From G965237725 sp965237725 (GTDB lineage: Bacteria > Pseudomonadota > Gammaproteobacteria > Arenicellales > Poriferihabitantaceae): a stretch of 64,000 nt of DNA. This document shows positions 47,476 to 56,218 of this stretch, in pieces. Below the pieces are notes generated by a model, which did no database searches, was not told the DNA's origin, and was given only the letters and a program-made list of their open reading frames with translations. The stretch covers positions 3,658,001 to 3,722,000 of the forward strand of contig OZ250151.1 of the NCBI GenBank assembly GCA_965237725.1. The letters run 5' to 3'. The number at the start of each line of letters is the position of its first letter. Within the stretch, counting starts at the first letter, position 1. The position numbers and the translations under genes are program-made.

Positions 47476-47965
47476 GCTTTACCGACTTACTCCAATGCAT
47501 CAATAGCGCACGCAGCTGATTAAGATTGGTATCACATTGTTTCTGAAAGGGAGCATTCCCGAGGGCCTGACCAATCCCTGCCTTAAATTCAATATCCCTT
47601 TTTGCACCTGCTGTAGAAGCGGTACTTTCCAGAAACTCCAGCCAGTCATCGCCGTTTAATGCTGCTACTTTCTCCCGGCCGTACTGGCTTATGGCATATT
47701 GCCTCACCAGCCTGGACATGTTTTGCAAAACCGCGGGCTTCTGATCTTGCGGACAATTAATATCAAGGCTCATCAACTGTTGCCGAATTTCCTTTCCTGG
47801 TTTTCGATTTCGTTGATAGCGCAAGATAAATCGGGCCAAAAGCCAGATTAGGGTCAGGGCAATAACCGTCACAATCCACCAGCCCGGCGCCGGTGGCCAC
47901 CAACCCGAGTTTTCAGGCAAATGTATATCTTTGAGTTGTGATAGCAGATTTACAGCGTTTTCCAT
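47468..47965 (-). CDS. DUF4381 membrane protein of the bat operon
   Basis: A 165-residue protein with one transmembrane segment (WWIVTVIALTLIWLLARFI, about 28-46) preceded by LPENSGWWPPAPGW, the DUF4381 hallmark, and a cytosolic C-terminal domain with NMSRLVRQYAISQYGREKVAALNGDDWL (split). Normally this gene stands between a DUF58 gene and batA, behind moxR. Here nothing of moxR or DUF58 is upstream; the next gene on this strand is a thioesterase gene 111 bases away. Confidence 0.82.
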   Translation of the reverse strand: MENAVNLLSQLKDIHLPENSGWWPPAPGWWIVTVIALTLIWLLARFILRYQRNRKPGKEIRQQLMSLDINCPQDQKPAVLQNMSRLVRQYAISQYGREKVAALNGDDWLEFLESTASTAGAKRDIEFKAGIGQALGNAPFQKQCDTNLNQLRALLMHWSKSVKHV

Positions 47966-48076
47966 GGATCCTGTGATTCAGATTCTGGGTAAAATCATAA
48001 TAATATCAAACTTCAGAATTTCAACCACTGTGGTCTTGCTCCATTAGGTGATTATTTGGATTTTGGTCTTCCACGT

Positions 48077-48547
48077 TTATTTTCGCCGGATGCCGATAAC
48101 CTTACTGACGTACTCCGGAATCGGGTCATTTCGGGTGGAATCATGAATTTGTTGTATTTTCTGATAAATCGGTTCGGGGAAGGGCTCGGACCGTCTGTTG
48201 GCAAGGTTCACGTTCATGGTCAGAAATTCGCTGGTGGCGCAGAGGGAGCCATCATCACTGCGATTCATTTCGGTATAGAAATGAATAAATTTTGGTGCGC
48301 AATCCAGAATCCGAACAGACACGTTAAATTCTTCTCCCAGTTTAAGCTCAGCCAGATAGCTGTAGCTGCTTTGCAGGGCAAAGGGGCCGCGTTTGTTTTT
48401 CTCGATATAAGCTACGTCCATGCCAAAGTTTGTAGTCATGTATTCATCCAGAGCATGATCGATGGCCAGGGTGTAGTAGGCCACATTCATATGTCCGTTA
48501 TAGTCGATCCATTCGGGGACTACTTTTTGTTTGGATAACTTAATCAT
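48077..48547 (-). CDS. Hot-dog thioesterase (4HBT-like)
   Basis: A 156-residue acyl-CoA thioesterase-like protein. WIDYNGHMNVAYYTLAIDHA (12-31) contains the Asp-x-Asn-x-His motif of the 4-hydroxybenzoyl-CoA thioesterase-like family; KLGEEFNVSVRILD and LCATSEFLTMNVNL follow in the hot-dog order. It lies 15 bases downstream of pncB. Relatives in carnitine or betaine breakdown release betaine from betainyl-CoA, but this is only a possible link with the dioxygenase cluster. Confidence 0.82.
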   Translation of the reverse strand: MIKLSKQKVVPEWIDYNGHMNVAYYTLAIDHALDEYMTTNFGMDVAYIEKNKRGPFALQSSYSYLAELKLGEEFNVSVRILDCAPKFIHFYTEMNRSDDGSLCATSEFLTMNVNLANRRSEPFPEPIYQKIQQIHDSTRNDPIPEYVSKVIGIRRK

Positions 48548-48562
48548 CTGGATTTTATTTTT

Positions 48563-49867
48563 CTATACTTGAACTTCGGATCGTGTAACTGCCTGGTTTC
48601 CAAAGACTTTCAGATAGCGGTCAATTTCAGACTGGGGTCCCGAGGCTTTTTCCAGGTTGTCGGATAACTTCACTGTGGGCCGGCCATTGGCTTGAGTAAC
48701 TTTACAAACCAGGGAAAAGGCATTGAGCTGCTCGCATGGGCCCGGCGCGCAATCCCTGAAGTCATTGGTCAGATTGGTGCCCCAGCCAAAACCAACTTTG
48801 ACTTTGCCATTAAAATGGCCGTGGGCTCTTTCGATTTCATCGATATCCAGGCCGTCTGAAAATATAACCAGTTTTTGTTGTGAATCCTGACCCATATCTT
48901 TCCACCACTGGATTAATTCCTCTCCCGCCGCAATGGGGTCTTTAGAATCAACACGAAAACCACTCCAGTTAGAAATCCACTCCGGTGCGCGTTTTAAAAA
49001 TCCCGAGGTGCCATAAGTATCGGGCAAGACAATGAGTAAATTATCATCATAGATTCGTTGCCAGCTTTCGAGAACACGATACGGTGAATACAACAGCGCT
49101 TCATCGTCTTCAGCCAATGCCGCCATTACCATGGGCAATTCATGGGCATTGGTTCCGATGGCTTCAAGATCATGCTCCATGGCGAGCAAGACATTACTCG
49201 TACCGGTAAATTTTTCCCTCAGCCCATCTTTCAATGCTTCCACGCACCAGTCATGCCATAGAAAACTATGTCGTCGCCGACTACCAAAATCTGCCAGACG
49301 TAAATCGTTCAATAAATTTAATCGTACCACTTTTTCCCAAAGTTTTGCTTTTGCTCGGGCATAAATCACATCCAGCTCAAAGCGGCCGAACTGTTTCAGG
49401 GCTGCCCGGGAACGCAGTTCGCTGATAATAGCCAGCAATGGAATTTCCCATAACGTAACTTCGGACCATGAACCGTGAAAATTGATTATGAATTGTCCGT
49501 CCTGTTGCTTGAGTTCATATTCGGGCAGGCGGTAATCCGTCAACCATTCAATAAATTCTGTGGTAAATAATCGCTCACGACCATAAAAAGTATTGCCCGC
49601 CAGCCAGATTCTTTCCTTTTTGGTCAGGCTGATGCTGCGTGCATGATCGAGTTGCTCACGTAGCTCCTCGATATTTATTTCATCTGCAAGGCGAATAGAT
49701 TTATTTCGATTGATCAGGGAAAAAGTAACTGGAACCTGGGCAAATTCCTTCCAGATGGTTTGCAGCATTAGTAGCTTGTAAACATCGGTATCCAGCAGGC
49801 TCCGAATTATCGGATCGAGTTTGAAGGTGTGATCGTATACACGCTGGGCGAGATTAGGAGTGGCCAT
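48563..49867 (-). CDS. pncB: Nicotinate phosphoribosyltransferase
   Basis: A 434-residue enzyme that makes nicotinate mononucleotide from nicotinate and PRPP. N-terminal SLLDTDVYKLLMLQTIWKEF, FGSRRRHSF, FTGTSNVLLAMEHDLEAIGTNAHELPMV (split) and KVGFGWGTNLTNDF are clear PncB motifs. In the typical enzyme a His after the ssN motif is autophosphorylated; here the segment reads SFLWHDW upstream and NAHE. It sits 20 bases after the CoA-transferase gene and 15 before the thioesterase gene, as part of a four-gene minus-strand set. Confidence 0.92.
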   Translation of the reverse strand: MATPNLAQRVYDHTFKLDPIIRSLLDTDVYKLLMLQTIWKEFAQVPVTFSLINRNKSIRLADEINIEELREQLDHARSISLTKKERIWLAGNTFYGRERLFTTEFIEWLTDYRLPEYELKQQDGQFIINFHGSWSEVTLWEIPLLAIISELRSRAALKQFGRFELDVIYARAKAKLWEKVVRLNLLNDLRLADFGSRRRHSFLWHDWCVEALKDGLREKFTGTSNVLLAMEHDLEAIGTNAHELPMVMAALAEDDEALLYSPYRVLESWQRIYDDNLLIVLPDTYGTSGFLKRAPEWISNWSGFRVDSKDPIAAGEELIQWWKDMGQDSQQKLVIFSDGLDIDEIERAHGHFNGKVKVGFGWGTNLTNDFRDCAPGPCEQLNAFSLVCKVTQANGRPTVKLSDNLEKASGPQSEIDRYLKVFGNQAVTRSEVQV

Positions 49868-49887
49868 GCTGGTCGGTGAAAAAAGTT

Positions 49888-51105
49888 TTATGAATGTTTA
49901 GCGATGACGCCCTGGGCCTCAAGTTGATCAATTGTATTTTCATTATATCCCAACTCGCCCAATACCTCATGGGTGTGCTGGCCAAATACCGGCGGATTGC
50001 TACGCAGGCTAGGACCGTTATCACTGTACTTAAATGCTGCTACAGGAATTCGACTGTTTTCATCATCAACAAGGTTCTGAAAAACTGTCCGCCATTGCAT
50101 CTGTTCATCGTCCATGGCCTCGTCCAGAGATCGAACCCGAGCAGCAGGAACCCGATTCTGGTTAAACTCCGTCTCCCACCGGGCCGCGGTTTTTTCTAAT
50201 AATTCCTTTTCAATAATTTTTGTATCCGCTTCAATATACTTTGCCATCCCTGCGGGCTGCATATCACGCACTTTTTCACCCCGTTCAGGATAGCCCAGAA
50301 CCGTCCACATATTTGAAACCTGTTTGCCAGTGTATGCACCGAGCATGATCAAACCATCTTTAGTTTGATAACAACCATAGCCGGCATTAAAAGCGCTCAT
50401 GTTTCCAGTTAATGGCATTAGAGAATTATTCTTATCGTAATAGGTCGTATTGGTGCTCATTAACATCATCGCTGAATCGAGCATGGCAATATCGATGTAT
50501 TGTCCTTGCCCTTTTTCTTGGCCTTTGCTGGTAGTTTCTCTTTGAAACAATGCAGCAGCGATGGCATAGGCCGCCTGAATACCCGTACCATAATCCAATA
50601 TTGGCGGGCCGATTTTGGTCGGAGATGTTTGTGCATCACCATTGGCGCTCATCAATCCAGAATAGGCCTGGATAACATTATCATAGGCGGTTCGATTTCC
50701 TAGTGGGCCGTCCTGGCCAAATCCAGTCATGGAACAATAAATAATATCGGGTTTAACTTTTTTTGCATCGTCATAACTTAAACCCAGTTTTTTCATTGCC
50801 CCGGCGCGATAGTTTTCTACCATGACATCGGCAGTCGCAATTAACGCCAACAAAATATTTTTACCCGACTCGGTTTTCAGGTCAATACAGACGCTACGCT
50901 TGTTGGCATTCTGTGCCTGAAAGGCAGTGCTTAATCCTTTTTCGCCATGAGGAAATTCTGCAGATTTTGCCCTCACCATATCCGGCATCTGAGGTGGTTC
51001 GATTTTAATCACATCAGCGCCCATGACGCCGAGCTGATAAGTGCAGAAAGGTCCGGCGATGACGTGGGTCAGATCCACCACCCGAATATTAGAAAATGGC
51101 TGCAT
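49888..51105 (-). CDS. Family III CoA-transferase (CaiB/BaiF)
   Basis: A 405-residue CoA-transferase of the CaiB type. The start IRVVDLTHVIAGPFCTYQLGVMGADVIKIEPP (split) is the family signature; SVCIDLKTESGK and ENYRAGAMKKLGLSYDD follow, and the catalytic Asp is likely in GPPILDYGTGIQAAYAI. These enzymes move CoA between acids, such as carnitine, formate/oxalate or bile acids. Its start codon overlaps the stop of the phosphoribosyltransferase gene by one base. Substrate is unknown; the nearby dioxygenase cluster would suit a carnitine-type acid. Confidence 0.88.
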   Translation of the reverse strand: MQPFSNIRVVDLTHVIAGPFCTYQLGVMGADVIKIEPPQMPDMVRAKSAEFPHGEKGLSTAFQAQNANKRSVCIDLKTESGKNILLALIATADVMVENYRAGAMKKLGLSYDDAKKVKPDIIYCSMTGFGQDGPLGNRTAYDNVIQAYSGLMSANGDAQTSPTKIGPPILDYGTGIQAAYAIAAALFQRETTSKGQEKGQGQYIDIAMLDSAMMLMSTNTTYYDKNNSLMPLTGNMSAFNAGYGCYQTKDGLIMLGAYTGKQVSNMWTVLGYPERGEKVRDMQPAGMAKYIEADTKIIEKELLEKTAARWETEFNQNRVPAARVRSLDEAMDDEQMQWRTVFQNLVDDENSRIPVAAFKYSDNGPSLRSNPPVFGQHTHEVLGELGYNENTIDQLEAQGVIAKHS

Positions 51106-51689
51106 TAATTTATATTCGCTTTACACTGCTCAAGAATGGGAATGACCCAGCTTTTGTTTTTGCGAATTTCTTCTTCACTAAGCCCAGTGAGTTCATAAGG
51201 CAATACCAGCCAGTTATCCGTCTCGTGTAAGGTGTAGTCCGGGATACGTCCTGTCTTATTTTGTTTGGGTTTATAAAATGGCGCCGCAATTCTTAAATCC
51301 CCAGGCATGTTTCGTTTTGCTTTGGATTGCATGCGGGTGATTACCGCTTCAACATTTCGTCCTGTACTGAATACATCGTCAACTATTAACATGGAATGAT
51401 CATGATTGACGTTCTCCAAAAGGTATTGCAATCCATGCACCCGAATATCCTCGGGAGAGTCATAGCGTTTGAGATAATCATCCATGCCGCGATAAGAAGT
51501 TCGTATGGCGATATGATCGGTCTCCACCCCAAGATATTGCAGGCATTCCTGAACATAAATTCCCACCGTTGATCCGCCGCGCCAGACACCGACAATAAAA
51601 TTCGGGCGAAACCCGCTTTCATAAATTTTTACCGCCAAACGATAAGAATCGTTCAACAGGGTTTCTTCATCGATAAACTGTTTTTCCAT
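51105..51689 (-). CDS. Phosphoribosyltransferase, purine-type
   Basis: A 194-residue type I phosphoribosyltransferase. The PRPP loop is MLIVDDVFSTGRNVEAV (about 98-114), and the first part has FIVGVWRGGSTVGIYVQECL, the hood region. It resembles archaeal-type hypoxanthine/xanthine-guanine transferases (COG2236). It is a clear paralogue of the gene at 51801, which lies back to back with it, and shares the ending YKPKQNKTGRIPDYTLHETDNWL. It is the first gene of the set with the CoA-transferase and pncB. Confidence 0.85.
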   Translation of the reverse strand: MEKQFIDEETLLNDSYRLAVKIYESGFRPNFIVGVWRGGSTVGIYVQECLQYLGVETDHIAIRTSYRGMDDYLKRYDSPEDIRVHGLQYLLENVNHDHSMLIVDDVFSTGRNVEAVITRMQSKAKRNMPGDLRIAAPFYKPKQNKTGRIPDYTLHETDNWLVLPYELTGLSEEEIRKNKSWVIPILEQCKANIN

Positions 51690-51800
51690 TTTTCGAAATG
51701 TTTTACTAATGGTTATAAATGACGAATGTGGGTTTATTTAATGGCAAAATTATCGGAGCCCTCGCACCCGATCCCGGCAAGCGCTATTATACGTAGGATT

Positions 51801-52361
51801 ATGTCTACAAAAACCTATATTTCTGCCCAACAATTGCTGGAAGATTCCTTCTTGCTCGGAGCTAAAATTGTCGCCAGCGGCTTCAGGCCTTCTATCATCA
51901 TCGCGATCTGGCGCGGCGGCACCCCCATGGGAATCGCCGTGCAGGAATTGCTGGCTTATCACAACATTGAAACCGATCATATCGCTATACGAACCTCGTC
52001 TTATTCCGGTATCGATGGCCGCTCCAGTGAGATCCGAGTCCATGGCATGAACTATCTGATTAAAACCGTACGGCATGATGACCGCTTACTGATCGTGGAC
52101 GACGTATTCGATACTGGCCATACCATCTCAGCGGTAATCAAAAACCTACAAGACCGGGCGCGGCTAAATACCCCGGTCGATATTCGAGTTGCAGTGCCAT
52201 ATTACAAACCCACCCGTAACCAGACAACCCGGGAGCCGGAATATTTTTTACATGAAACCGAAGACTGGCTGAAATATCCCCACTCCCTGGAAGGACTGAC
52301 CAAAGAAGAAGTGGCCCAGAATCGACCGGAGTTATTCAATATAATCAAAGACTTTCTTTAA
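51801..52361 (+). CDS. Phosphoribosyltransferase, paralogue of the divergent gene
   Basis: A 186-residue protein with the same layout: IIIAIWRGGTPMGIAVQELL, DHIAIRTSSYSGIDG, LIVDDVFDTGHTISAV (PRPP loop) and YFLHETEDWLKYP. Overall it is alignable along its full length with the protein encoded at 51105-51689. ATG 51801 with TAGGA six bases upstream is preferred over ATG 51726, which would add 25 residues the paralogue does not have. It reads into the Ppx/GppA gene 41 bases downstream. The nucleobase substrate is not set by the sequence. Confidence 0.85.
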   Translation: MSTKTYISAQQLLEDSFLLGAKIVASGFRPSIIIAIWRGGTPMGIAVQELLAYHNIETDHIAIRTSSYSGIDGRSSEIRVHGMNYLIKTVRHDDRLLIVDDVFDTGHTISAVIKNLQDRARLNTPVDIRVAVPYYKPTRNQTTREPEYFLHETEDWLKYPHSLEGLTKEEVAQNRPELFNIIKDFL

Positions 52362-52402
52362 GTTTATTAATCCGATACATCATTCGTATATAGTGGCCAG
52401 AT

Positions 52403-53341
52403 ATGAATAATAATACCCCGTGCCCAGTGATCGCCATAACCCTGGGTTCCAATGGCTTCCATCTGCTTTGCTTTGCACCAGAAAACGGCCAATACAAAGA
52501 AGTTGCCCACCTCCATGAAAACGTCAAGGGCGAATCTTTTCTCGATGACGGCGGCGGACTTACTCCCGACGGCGTGGAGCGGGTGTTGGGGGCATTGAAA
52601 CAATTTACTGGTTATCTGCTTACCAAACCAGACAGCACAATTGCTGCCATTGCCACAGGGACCTTTCGCAAAGCTACCAATGCCAGTGAAATTATAGAGA
52701 AGGGCAGTGAGATTTTGGGTTGCCCGATAAAGGTTTTGTCTGGCCAGGAAGAAAGCCTCTTATGCTACCAGGGCATTGCCAGTAGTTATGGCCTGAGTAG
52801 CGACCATCGCCTGGTGCTGGATATCGGCGGAGGCAGCACGGAGTTAATGATTGCCAAAAATAATAGCCTGATCGCCTATTGCAGTCTCGATCTGGGCTGT
52901 GTTTCCCTGAACCAGAAGTATTTTGCTGGCTCCAGAGTTAGTGAAGAAAATCTGGATGCTGCCATCAGCTATGCCGAAGAAATTATCAAACCGAACCTCG
53001 AAGCCTTTAATCGACATGGCTGGGTCGAGGCCATGGGCTGCGGTGGCACGGTTTCAGGACTGTTTGCCGTGCTCCAGGCCAATCGTATGGTTGCCCGAGC
53101 ACTAACCCCGGCCAGCCTGGAACGATTTAAAGCGGCCATACTTGAAACCGGCTCTGCAGAGGTCATTGGCAAGACCTCATCTACAGTAGATCGAATTGAA
53201 TTATTACCCGCCGGAGTTTCCATTCTATGGGCGGTTTTCAATCTGTTTGAAGTTGAAAAAATCATGCCCACATTCACTTCCGTGGGGCAGGGACTGCTGA
53301 TTCAGATGATCCAGCAGCAAACCCTGGGTGCCGAGGCCTAA
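52403..53341 (+). CDS. Ppx/GppA-type phosphatase
   Basis: A 312-residue member of the actin-like ASKHA ATPases. PVIAITLGSNGFHLLCF is the first phosphate loop, ATGTFRKATNASEI follows, VLSGQEESLLCYQGI holds the catalytic Glu and VLDIGGGSTELMIA the second loop. It hydrolyses polyphosphate or pppGpp to ppGpp. It lacks the C-terminal HD-like extension of E. coli Ppx, consistent with the short family. It lies 18 bases upstream of the GST-like gene. Confidence 0.9.
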   Translation: MNNNTPCPVIAITLGSNGFHLLCFAPENGQYKEVAHLHENVKGESFLDDGGGLTPDGVERVLGALKQFTGYLLTKPDSTIAAIATGTFRKATNASEIIEKGSEILGCPIKVLSGQEESLLCYQGIASSYGLSSDHRLVLDIGGGSTELMIAKNNSLIAYCSLDLGCVSLNQKYFAGSRVSEENLDAAISYAEEIIKPNLEAFNRHGWVEAMGCGGTVSGLFAVLQANRMVARALTPASLERFKAAILETGSAEVIGKTSSTVDRIELLPAGVSILWAVFNLFEVEKIMPTFTSVGQGLLIQMIQQQTLGAEA

Positions 53342-53359
53342 TCTGATCATACTAACCTA

Positions 53360-53980
53360 ATGCCACAGCCCATTTGTTATACCTTCCGACGCTGCCCCTA
53401 TGCCATGCGGGCTCGGATGGCCATTGATGCGGCCCAATTAGACCTCGAATACCGCGAAATCAATTTCAGCAACAAACCGCCCCATATGCTCGCCGCTTCG
53501 CCCAAGGGAACCGTACCCACACTGATTCTCGAAGACGGCGCGGTTATTGATGAGAGCTGGGACATTATCCAGTGGGCATTAAAGGAAAATGACCCGGAAA
53601 ACTGGTATCTCCATGATTCTAATCAGTTTAAAGAAGCCCAGCATCTCATTGATATGACAGACAATAATTTCAAGGACGCCCTGGATCGCTACAAATACGC
53701 CGATCGCCACCCCGAACAGCCCGCGGAAACCTATCGTGCTCAGGGGGAAGTCTTTCTCCAGCAACTAGAAGAACGTTTGAATAAAACCGGACATCTCATG
53801 GGCGACCAGCAATCTATGGCCGATATTGGCGTTTTTCCCTTCATCCGCCAGTTTGCTATGGTGGATATCAACTGGTTTAACCAGGGACCTTACCCAAAAC
53901 TCAAAATCTGGCTAAATAACATCCTCGAATCCCCAAGATTCAAAACCATCATGGAAAAACGCCCGCTTTGGGAGATTTGA
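53360..53980 (+). CDS. Glutathione S-transferase-like protein
   Basis: A 206-residue protein with an N-terminal thioredoxin-like domain containing CPYAMRARMAID (about 12-23) and KGTVPTLILEDGAVIDES (the cis-Pro and Ser-Glu glutathione contacts), then a helical domain with MADIGVFPFIRQF. The Cys suggests glutaredoxin-like or omega-class chemistry. It follows the Ppx/GppA gene directly. It is the last chromosomal gene before the cassette array. Beyond it the sequence becomes A+T-rich. Confidence 0.87.
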   Translation: MPQPICYTFRRCPYAMRARMAIDAAQLDLEYREINFSNKPPHMLAASPKGTVPTLILEDGAVIDESWDIIQWALKENDPENWYLHDSNQFKEAQHLIDMTDNNFKDALDRYKYADRHPEQPAETYRAQGEVFLQQLEERLNKTGHLMGDQQSMADIGVFPFIRQFAMVDINWFNQGPYPKLKIWLNNILESPRFKTIMEKRPLWEI

Positions 53981-54418
53981 GCCATCAAAACAGGCCGCGG
54001 AATTCCGCTAAAAATATTAACCTTAATATGTTAATATCTATTATAACTTATTGAAAAAAAGGAATTAAAAGTTTCGACTTGTGGCAAATTTCAAACGTAT
54101 ATGCAAGTATTTGTTTTAGGTTTGTGTAGATAATTCGACATAGCAATATTCTGACTGTCGCATGGTCATCCTATCTAAAACTATAGATAACAATTTTAAC
54201 TATCTGATAAATAATGTGAAAATCTGAATTTGGGAATTAAATTATCAATTATTCCGACATCAAGATATAGCGGCACTATGCCGCCCTAATTCGCACCGTA
54301 AATTGATAAACTAGCGATAACTCTATGATTAAAAAAAGAAACATTGATGACGCTTTTGTCACAATAAATCGATTAACCCAACACGGGTTTTTACGACATT
54401 TTGTCGTAGAACTATACT
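53981..54418. other. A+T-rich non-coding leader of the cassette array
   Basis: No gene is visible on either strand, and no trace of an integron integrase (intI) could be read here. The region is strongly A+T-rich. Just before the first cassette there is a short perfect inverted repeat, TACGACA/TGTCGTA (about 54393-54408), which may be part of an old attI site or promoter. Homology to a complete attC could not be seen. Confidence 0.5.
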
Positions 54419-54428
54419 GTTAGGCATC

Positions 54429-54701
54429 ATGAAAATTACCTCAGCAGAATACGAAAAACTTGGTCAAGCCAACAGTAATTGGAAAGATGTCTTCAACGCT
54501 CGTTGTGCGTTTTGGCCTGAATTAGTTGTTGAAACCTCTGGAACTCACAAAAAGTGGTTTGTTGCTAGTCCCGACACCTACGAGGCCATGTGTCAACGAA
54601 ACTTTTGGGTTTTAAGTAGGCAATACTATGCTTTGGCTTGGTCCCTCTTTACCTTAGGGCATCCGAACCAAATTTTGATGCCCTATCGGGATAATGGTTA
54701 G
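54429..54701 (+). CDS. Hypothetical protein, cassette 1 gene 1
   Basis: A 90-residue protein starting nine bases after the cassette boundary GTTAGGC. It is rich in aromatic residues (NWKDVFNARCAFWPELVV, FWVLSRQYYALAWSLF). I recognise no family. It ends with an 8-base overlap with the next gene, so both are translated together. Its short size and pairing with two further unknown genes suggest a small multi-gene system. Confidence 0.5.
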   Translation: MKITSAEYEKLGQANSNWKDVFNARCAFWPELVVETSGTHKKWFVASPDTYEAMCQRNFWVLSRQYYALAWSLFTLGHPNQILMPYRDNG

Positions 54702-55176
54702 CGTTAAATTTGAGGAGGCTTCGGAAGAAGCGGTAAAAAATGAAAAACTAAGAGAAGTATTCGAAATTATGGGTGGAGGAGTTAAGCTGAGTGATTTTAA
54801 GACGATAGAAGCGCCAAAAGTTCGACCATTCGTTCCATCATTAGTCTGGGCTTATTATTCGGCGTATTCTTCGATAGTTTTCAATGCTGTAATTCAGTTA
54901 GACATGTTACAGAAGGGGATTGATAGTAAGTATTTTAACGCTGAAGCTACGGCTGATCTCGTCAAAGCAGCGCTACCACATCAACAAGATTACATTAAAA
55001 AATATGGTTCAAGTGCTTTTTATTATTTGTTAGATGAACTCGAAGTAAAATTGCTGAAAGAAATTGATGCCATGTTTATAGGAGAATCTACAGATAGGGA
55101 AAGCCTCGAGAAAGCTGCAAACATCCTTAGAGAATCAGAAAGATTGGCTGAGATAAACGAAAAGCAAACTGAATAA
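54694..55176 (+). CDS. Hypothetical protein, cassette 1 gene 2
   Basis: A 160-residue, largely helical protein with no signal peptide. It has an acidic N-terminus (EEASEEAVKNEKLREVFEIMGGG), an aromatic stretch (VWAYYSAYSSIVFNAVIQL) that is too short for a reliable membrane helix, and a Glu/Lys-rich C-terminus. No family is recognised. It overlaps gene 1 by eight bases, and the third gene begins 77 bases later. Confidence 0.55.
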   Translation: MVSVKFEEASEEAVKNEKLREVFEIMGGGVKLSDFKTIEAPKVRPFVPSLVWAYYSAYSSIVFNAVIQLDMLQKGIDSKYFNAEATADLVKAALPHQQDYIKKYGSSAFYYLLDELEVKLLKEIDAMFIGESTDRESLEKAANILRESERLAEINEKQTE

Positions 55177-55253
55177 GTACGTTGTCTAGTCAGAATAATC
55201 ATTGCACCCCGATGCCTGACTAACTGATTGGCATAAAGTAAGAAGATAGAAAT

Positions 55254-56111
55254 ATGGAAAAAAGCGACTCTGAAAACTCAGTGAGGGAAGTGCTAATGAA
55301 TTCCATGCAAGAGGTGAAAAGGAAATCCGCCGAGCATGAAAAGATGAGGAGCTCTAATAAATATAAAGCTGAACTAGAATTCTTAAGAAGCACGGTTCGA
55401 GATTTTATTCATACGCTTAGACTGTGTGAAATTGCCGCCTCAAGGTGGCAAGAGTTTGGAGAAAAATACCTCCTCCCGCGACATTTTGATGACATAGTCG
55501 AGGCCGCATTAACCGCACAATTGGCGATTGAAAACGGTGCGCTAAATCCAGCCCATAGAGAACTTCGCTATATGTTGGAAGTCGCTGTAAATGTTACCTA
55601 TGTTGATGAAGTGAGGGCTAAAGACGCGTTCGATGAAAGAATTGCTTACTATAGAGGAAAGAAAGTAAAGAAGGCCAACGTCGACCACGTTTTTGAGCTT
55701 CCTCTTCGATTGCTTGGGGATTATAAAAACCCATTTGCAACCAGTGTTCGTTCAGCATGGACTAGAGCTTCGAACTACGTTCATCTCACTAAGAGAAGAA
55801 TAGATGAAAAATTACGTTTGAGAGAAGAAGGCGTCACTCTTGGTATGGAAACAGTTGAAATGCTCCAAGATATTATTGCTGACGTACATGAGGCTTGTAG
55901 TATCGTCATTGTTTTAACTTTTGAAACTATTGGGCCGTCTTTTACAGGTGATTTACTAGTGGGTTCATTAGCGGAGCAAGATCAGTGGGCTTTTCATGCC
56001 AATGAATATATTGCAAAAATTGACTCCTATTTTGACTACAAACATGAACGCCAAAACATGTTAGAAGAAACAAATCTAAGAAGAGAAGGTAGAATTAAGT
56101 ACCGTGTTTAA
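55254..56111 (+). CDS. Helical protein with HEPN-like R-x5-H motif, cassette 1 gene 3
   Basis: A 285-residue soluble helical protein. A central region (HRELRYMLEVAVNVTYVDE, about 101-119) looks like the helical core of DUF5677-type and related proteins. Farther on, R171-A-S-N-Y-V-H177 gives the R-x4-6-H pattern found at the active site of HEPN ribonucleases of toxin-antitoxin and phage-defence systems. This is only a motif match. The gene has its own ribosome site region (no clear SD) and ends just before attC1. If real, a HEPN nuclease with two small partners would be a defence- or toxin-like unit. Confidence 0.6.
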   Translation: MEKSDSENSVREVLMNSMQEVKRKSAEHEKMRSSNKYKAELEFLRSTVRDFIHTLRLCEIAASRWQEFGEKYLLPRHFDDIVEAALTAQLAIENGALNPAHRELRYMLEVAVNVTYVDEVRAKDAFDERIAYYRGKKVKKANVDHVFELPLRLLGDYKNPFATSVRSAWTRASNYVHLTKRRIDEKLRLREEGVTLGMETVEMLQDIIADVHEACSIVIVLTFETIGPSFTGDLLVGSLAEQDQWAFHANEYIAKIDSYFDYKHERQNMLEETNLRREGRIKYRV

Positions 56112-56120
56112 GTTCGCATC

Positions 56121-56204
56121 GCCTAACAAGGCAATGAACTTCGTTTTTTCTCTTCGAGAAAAAACCGCACCAGCTAAAGCTCGGCGGTTATTGCGACGTT
56201 ATAA
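56121..56204 (+). other. attC site 1
   Basis: Outer box GCCTAAC at 56121-56127 is the exact reverse complement of GTTAGGC at the start of cassette 1 (54419-54425). The site contains AAGGCAATGAACTTCG, a 10-bp perfect hairpin (GTTTTTTCTC/GAGAAAAAAC) and GGCGGTTATTGCGACG, ending in GTTATAA at 56198. Length about 84 bases. Confidence 0.85.
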
Positions 56205-56218
56205 GCAATGAAAGTTTC

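Noticed and set aside
48056..48538. Open frame opposite the thioesterase gene
   Set aside because: It covers the thioesterase gene on the other strand, has no start signal, and its product shows no known motif.
53981..54418. Hidden integron integrase or attI upstream of the first cassette
   Set aside because: No frame on either strand longer than a few tens of codons and no integrase motifs; only a short inverted repeat is present.
55177..55253. Possible attC between genes 2 and 3 of cassette 1
   Set aside because: GCCTGACTAACTGATTGGC is suggestive but there is no GTT core or matching outer box, and attC1 pairs with the start of gene 1's cassette instead.
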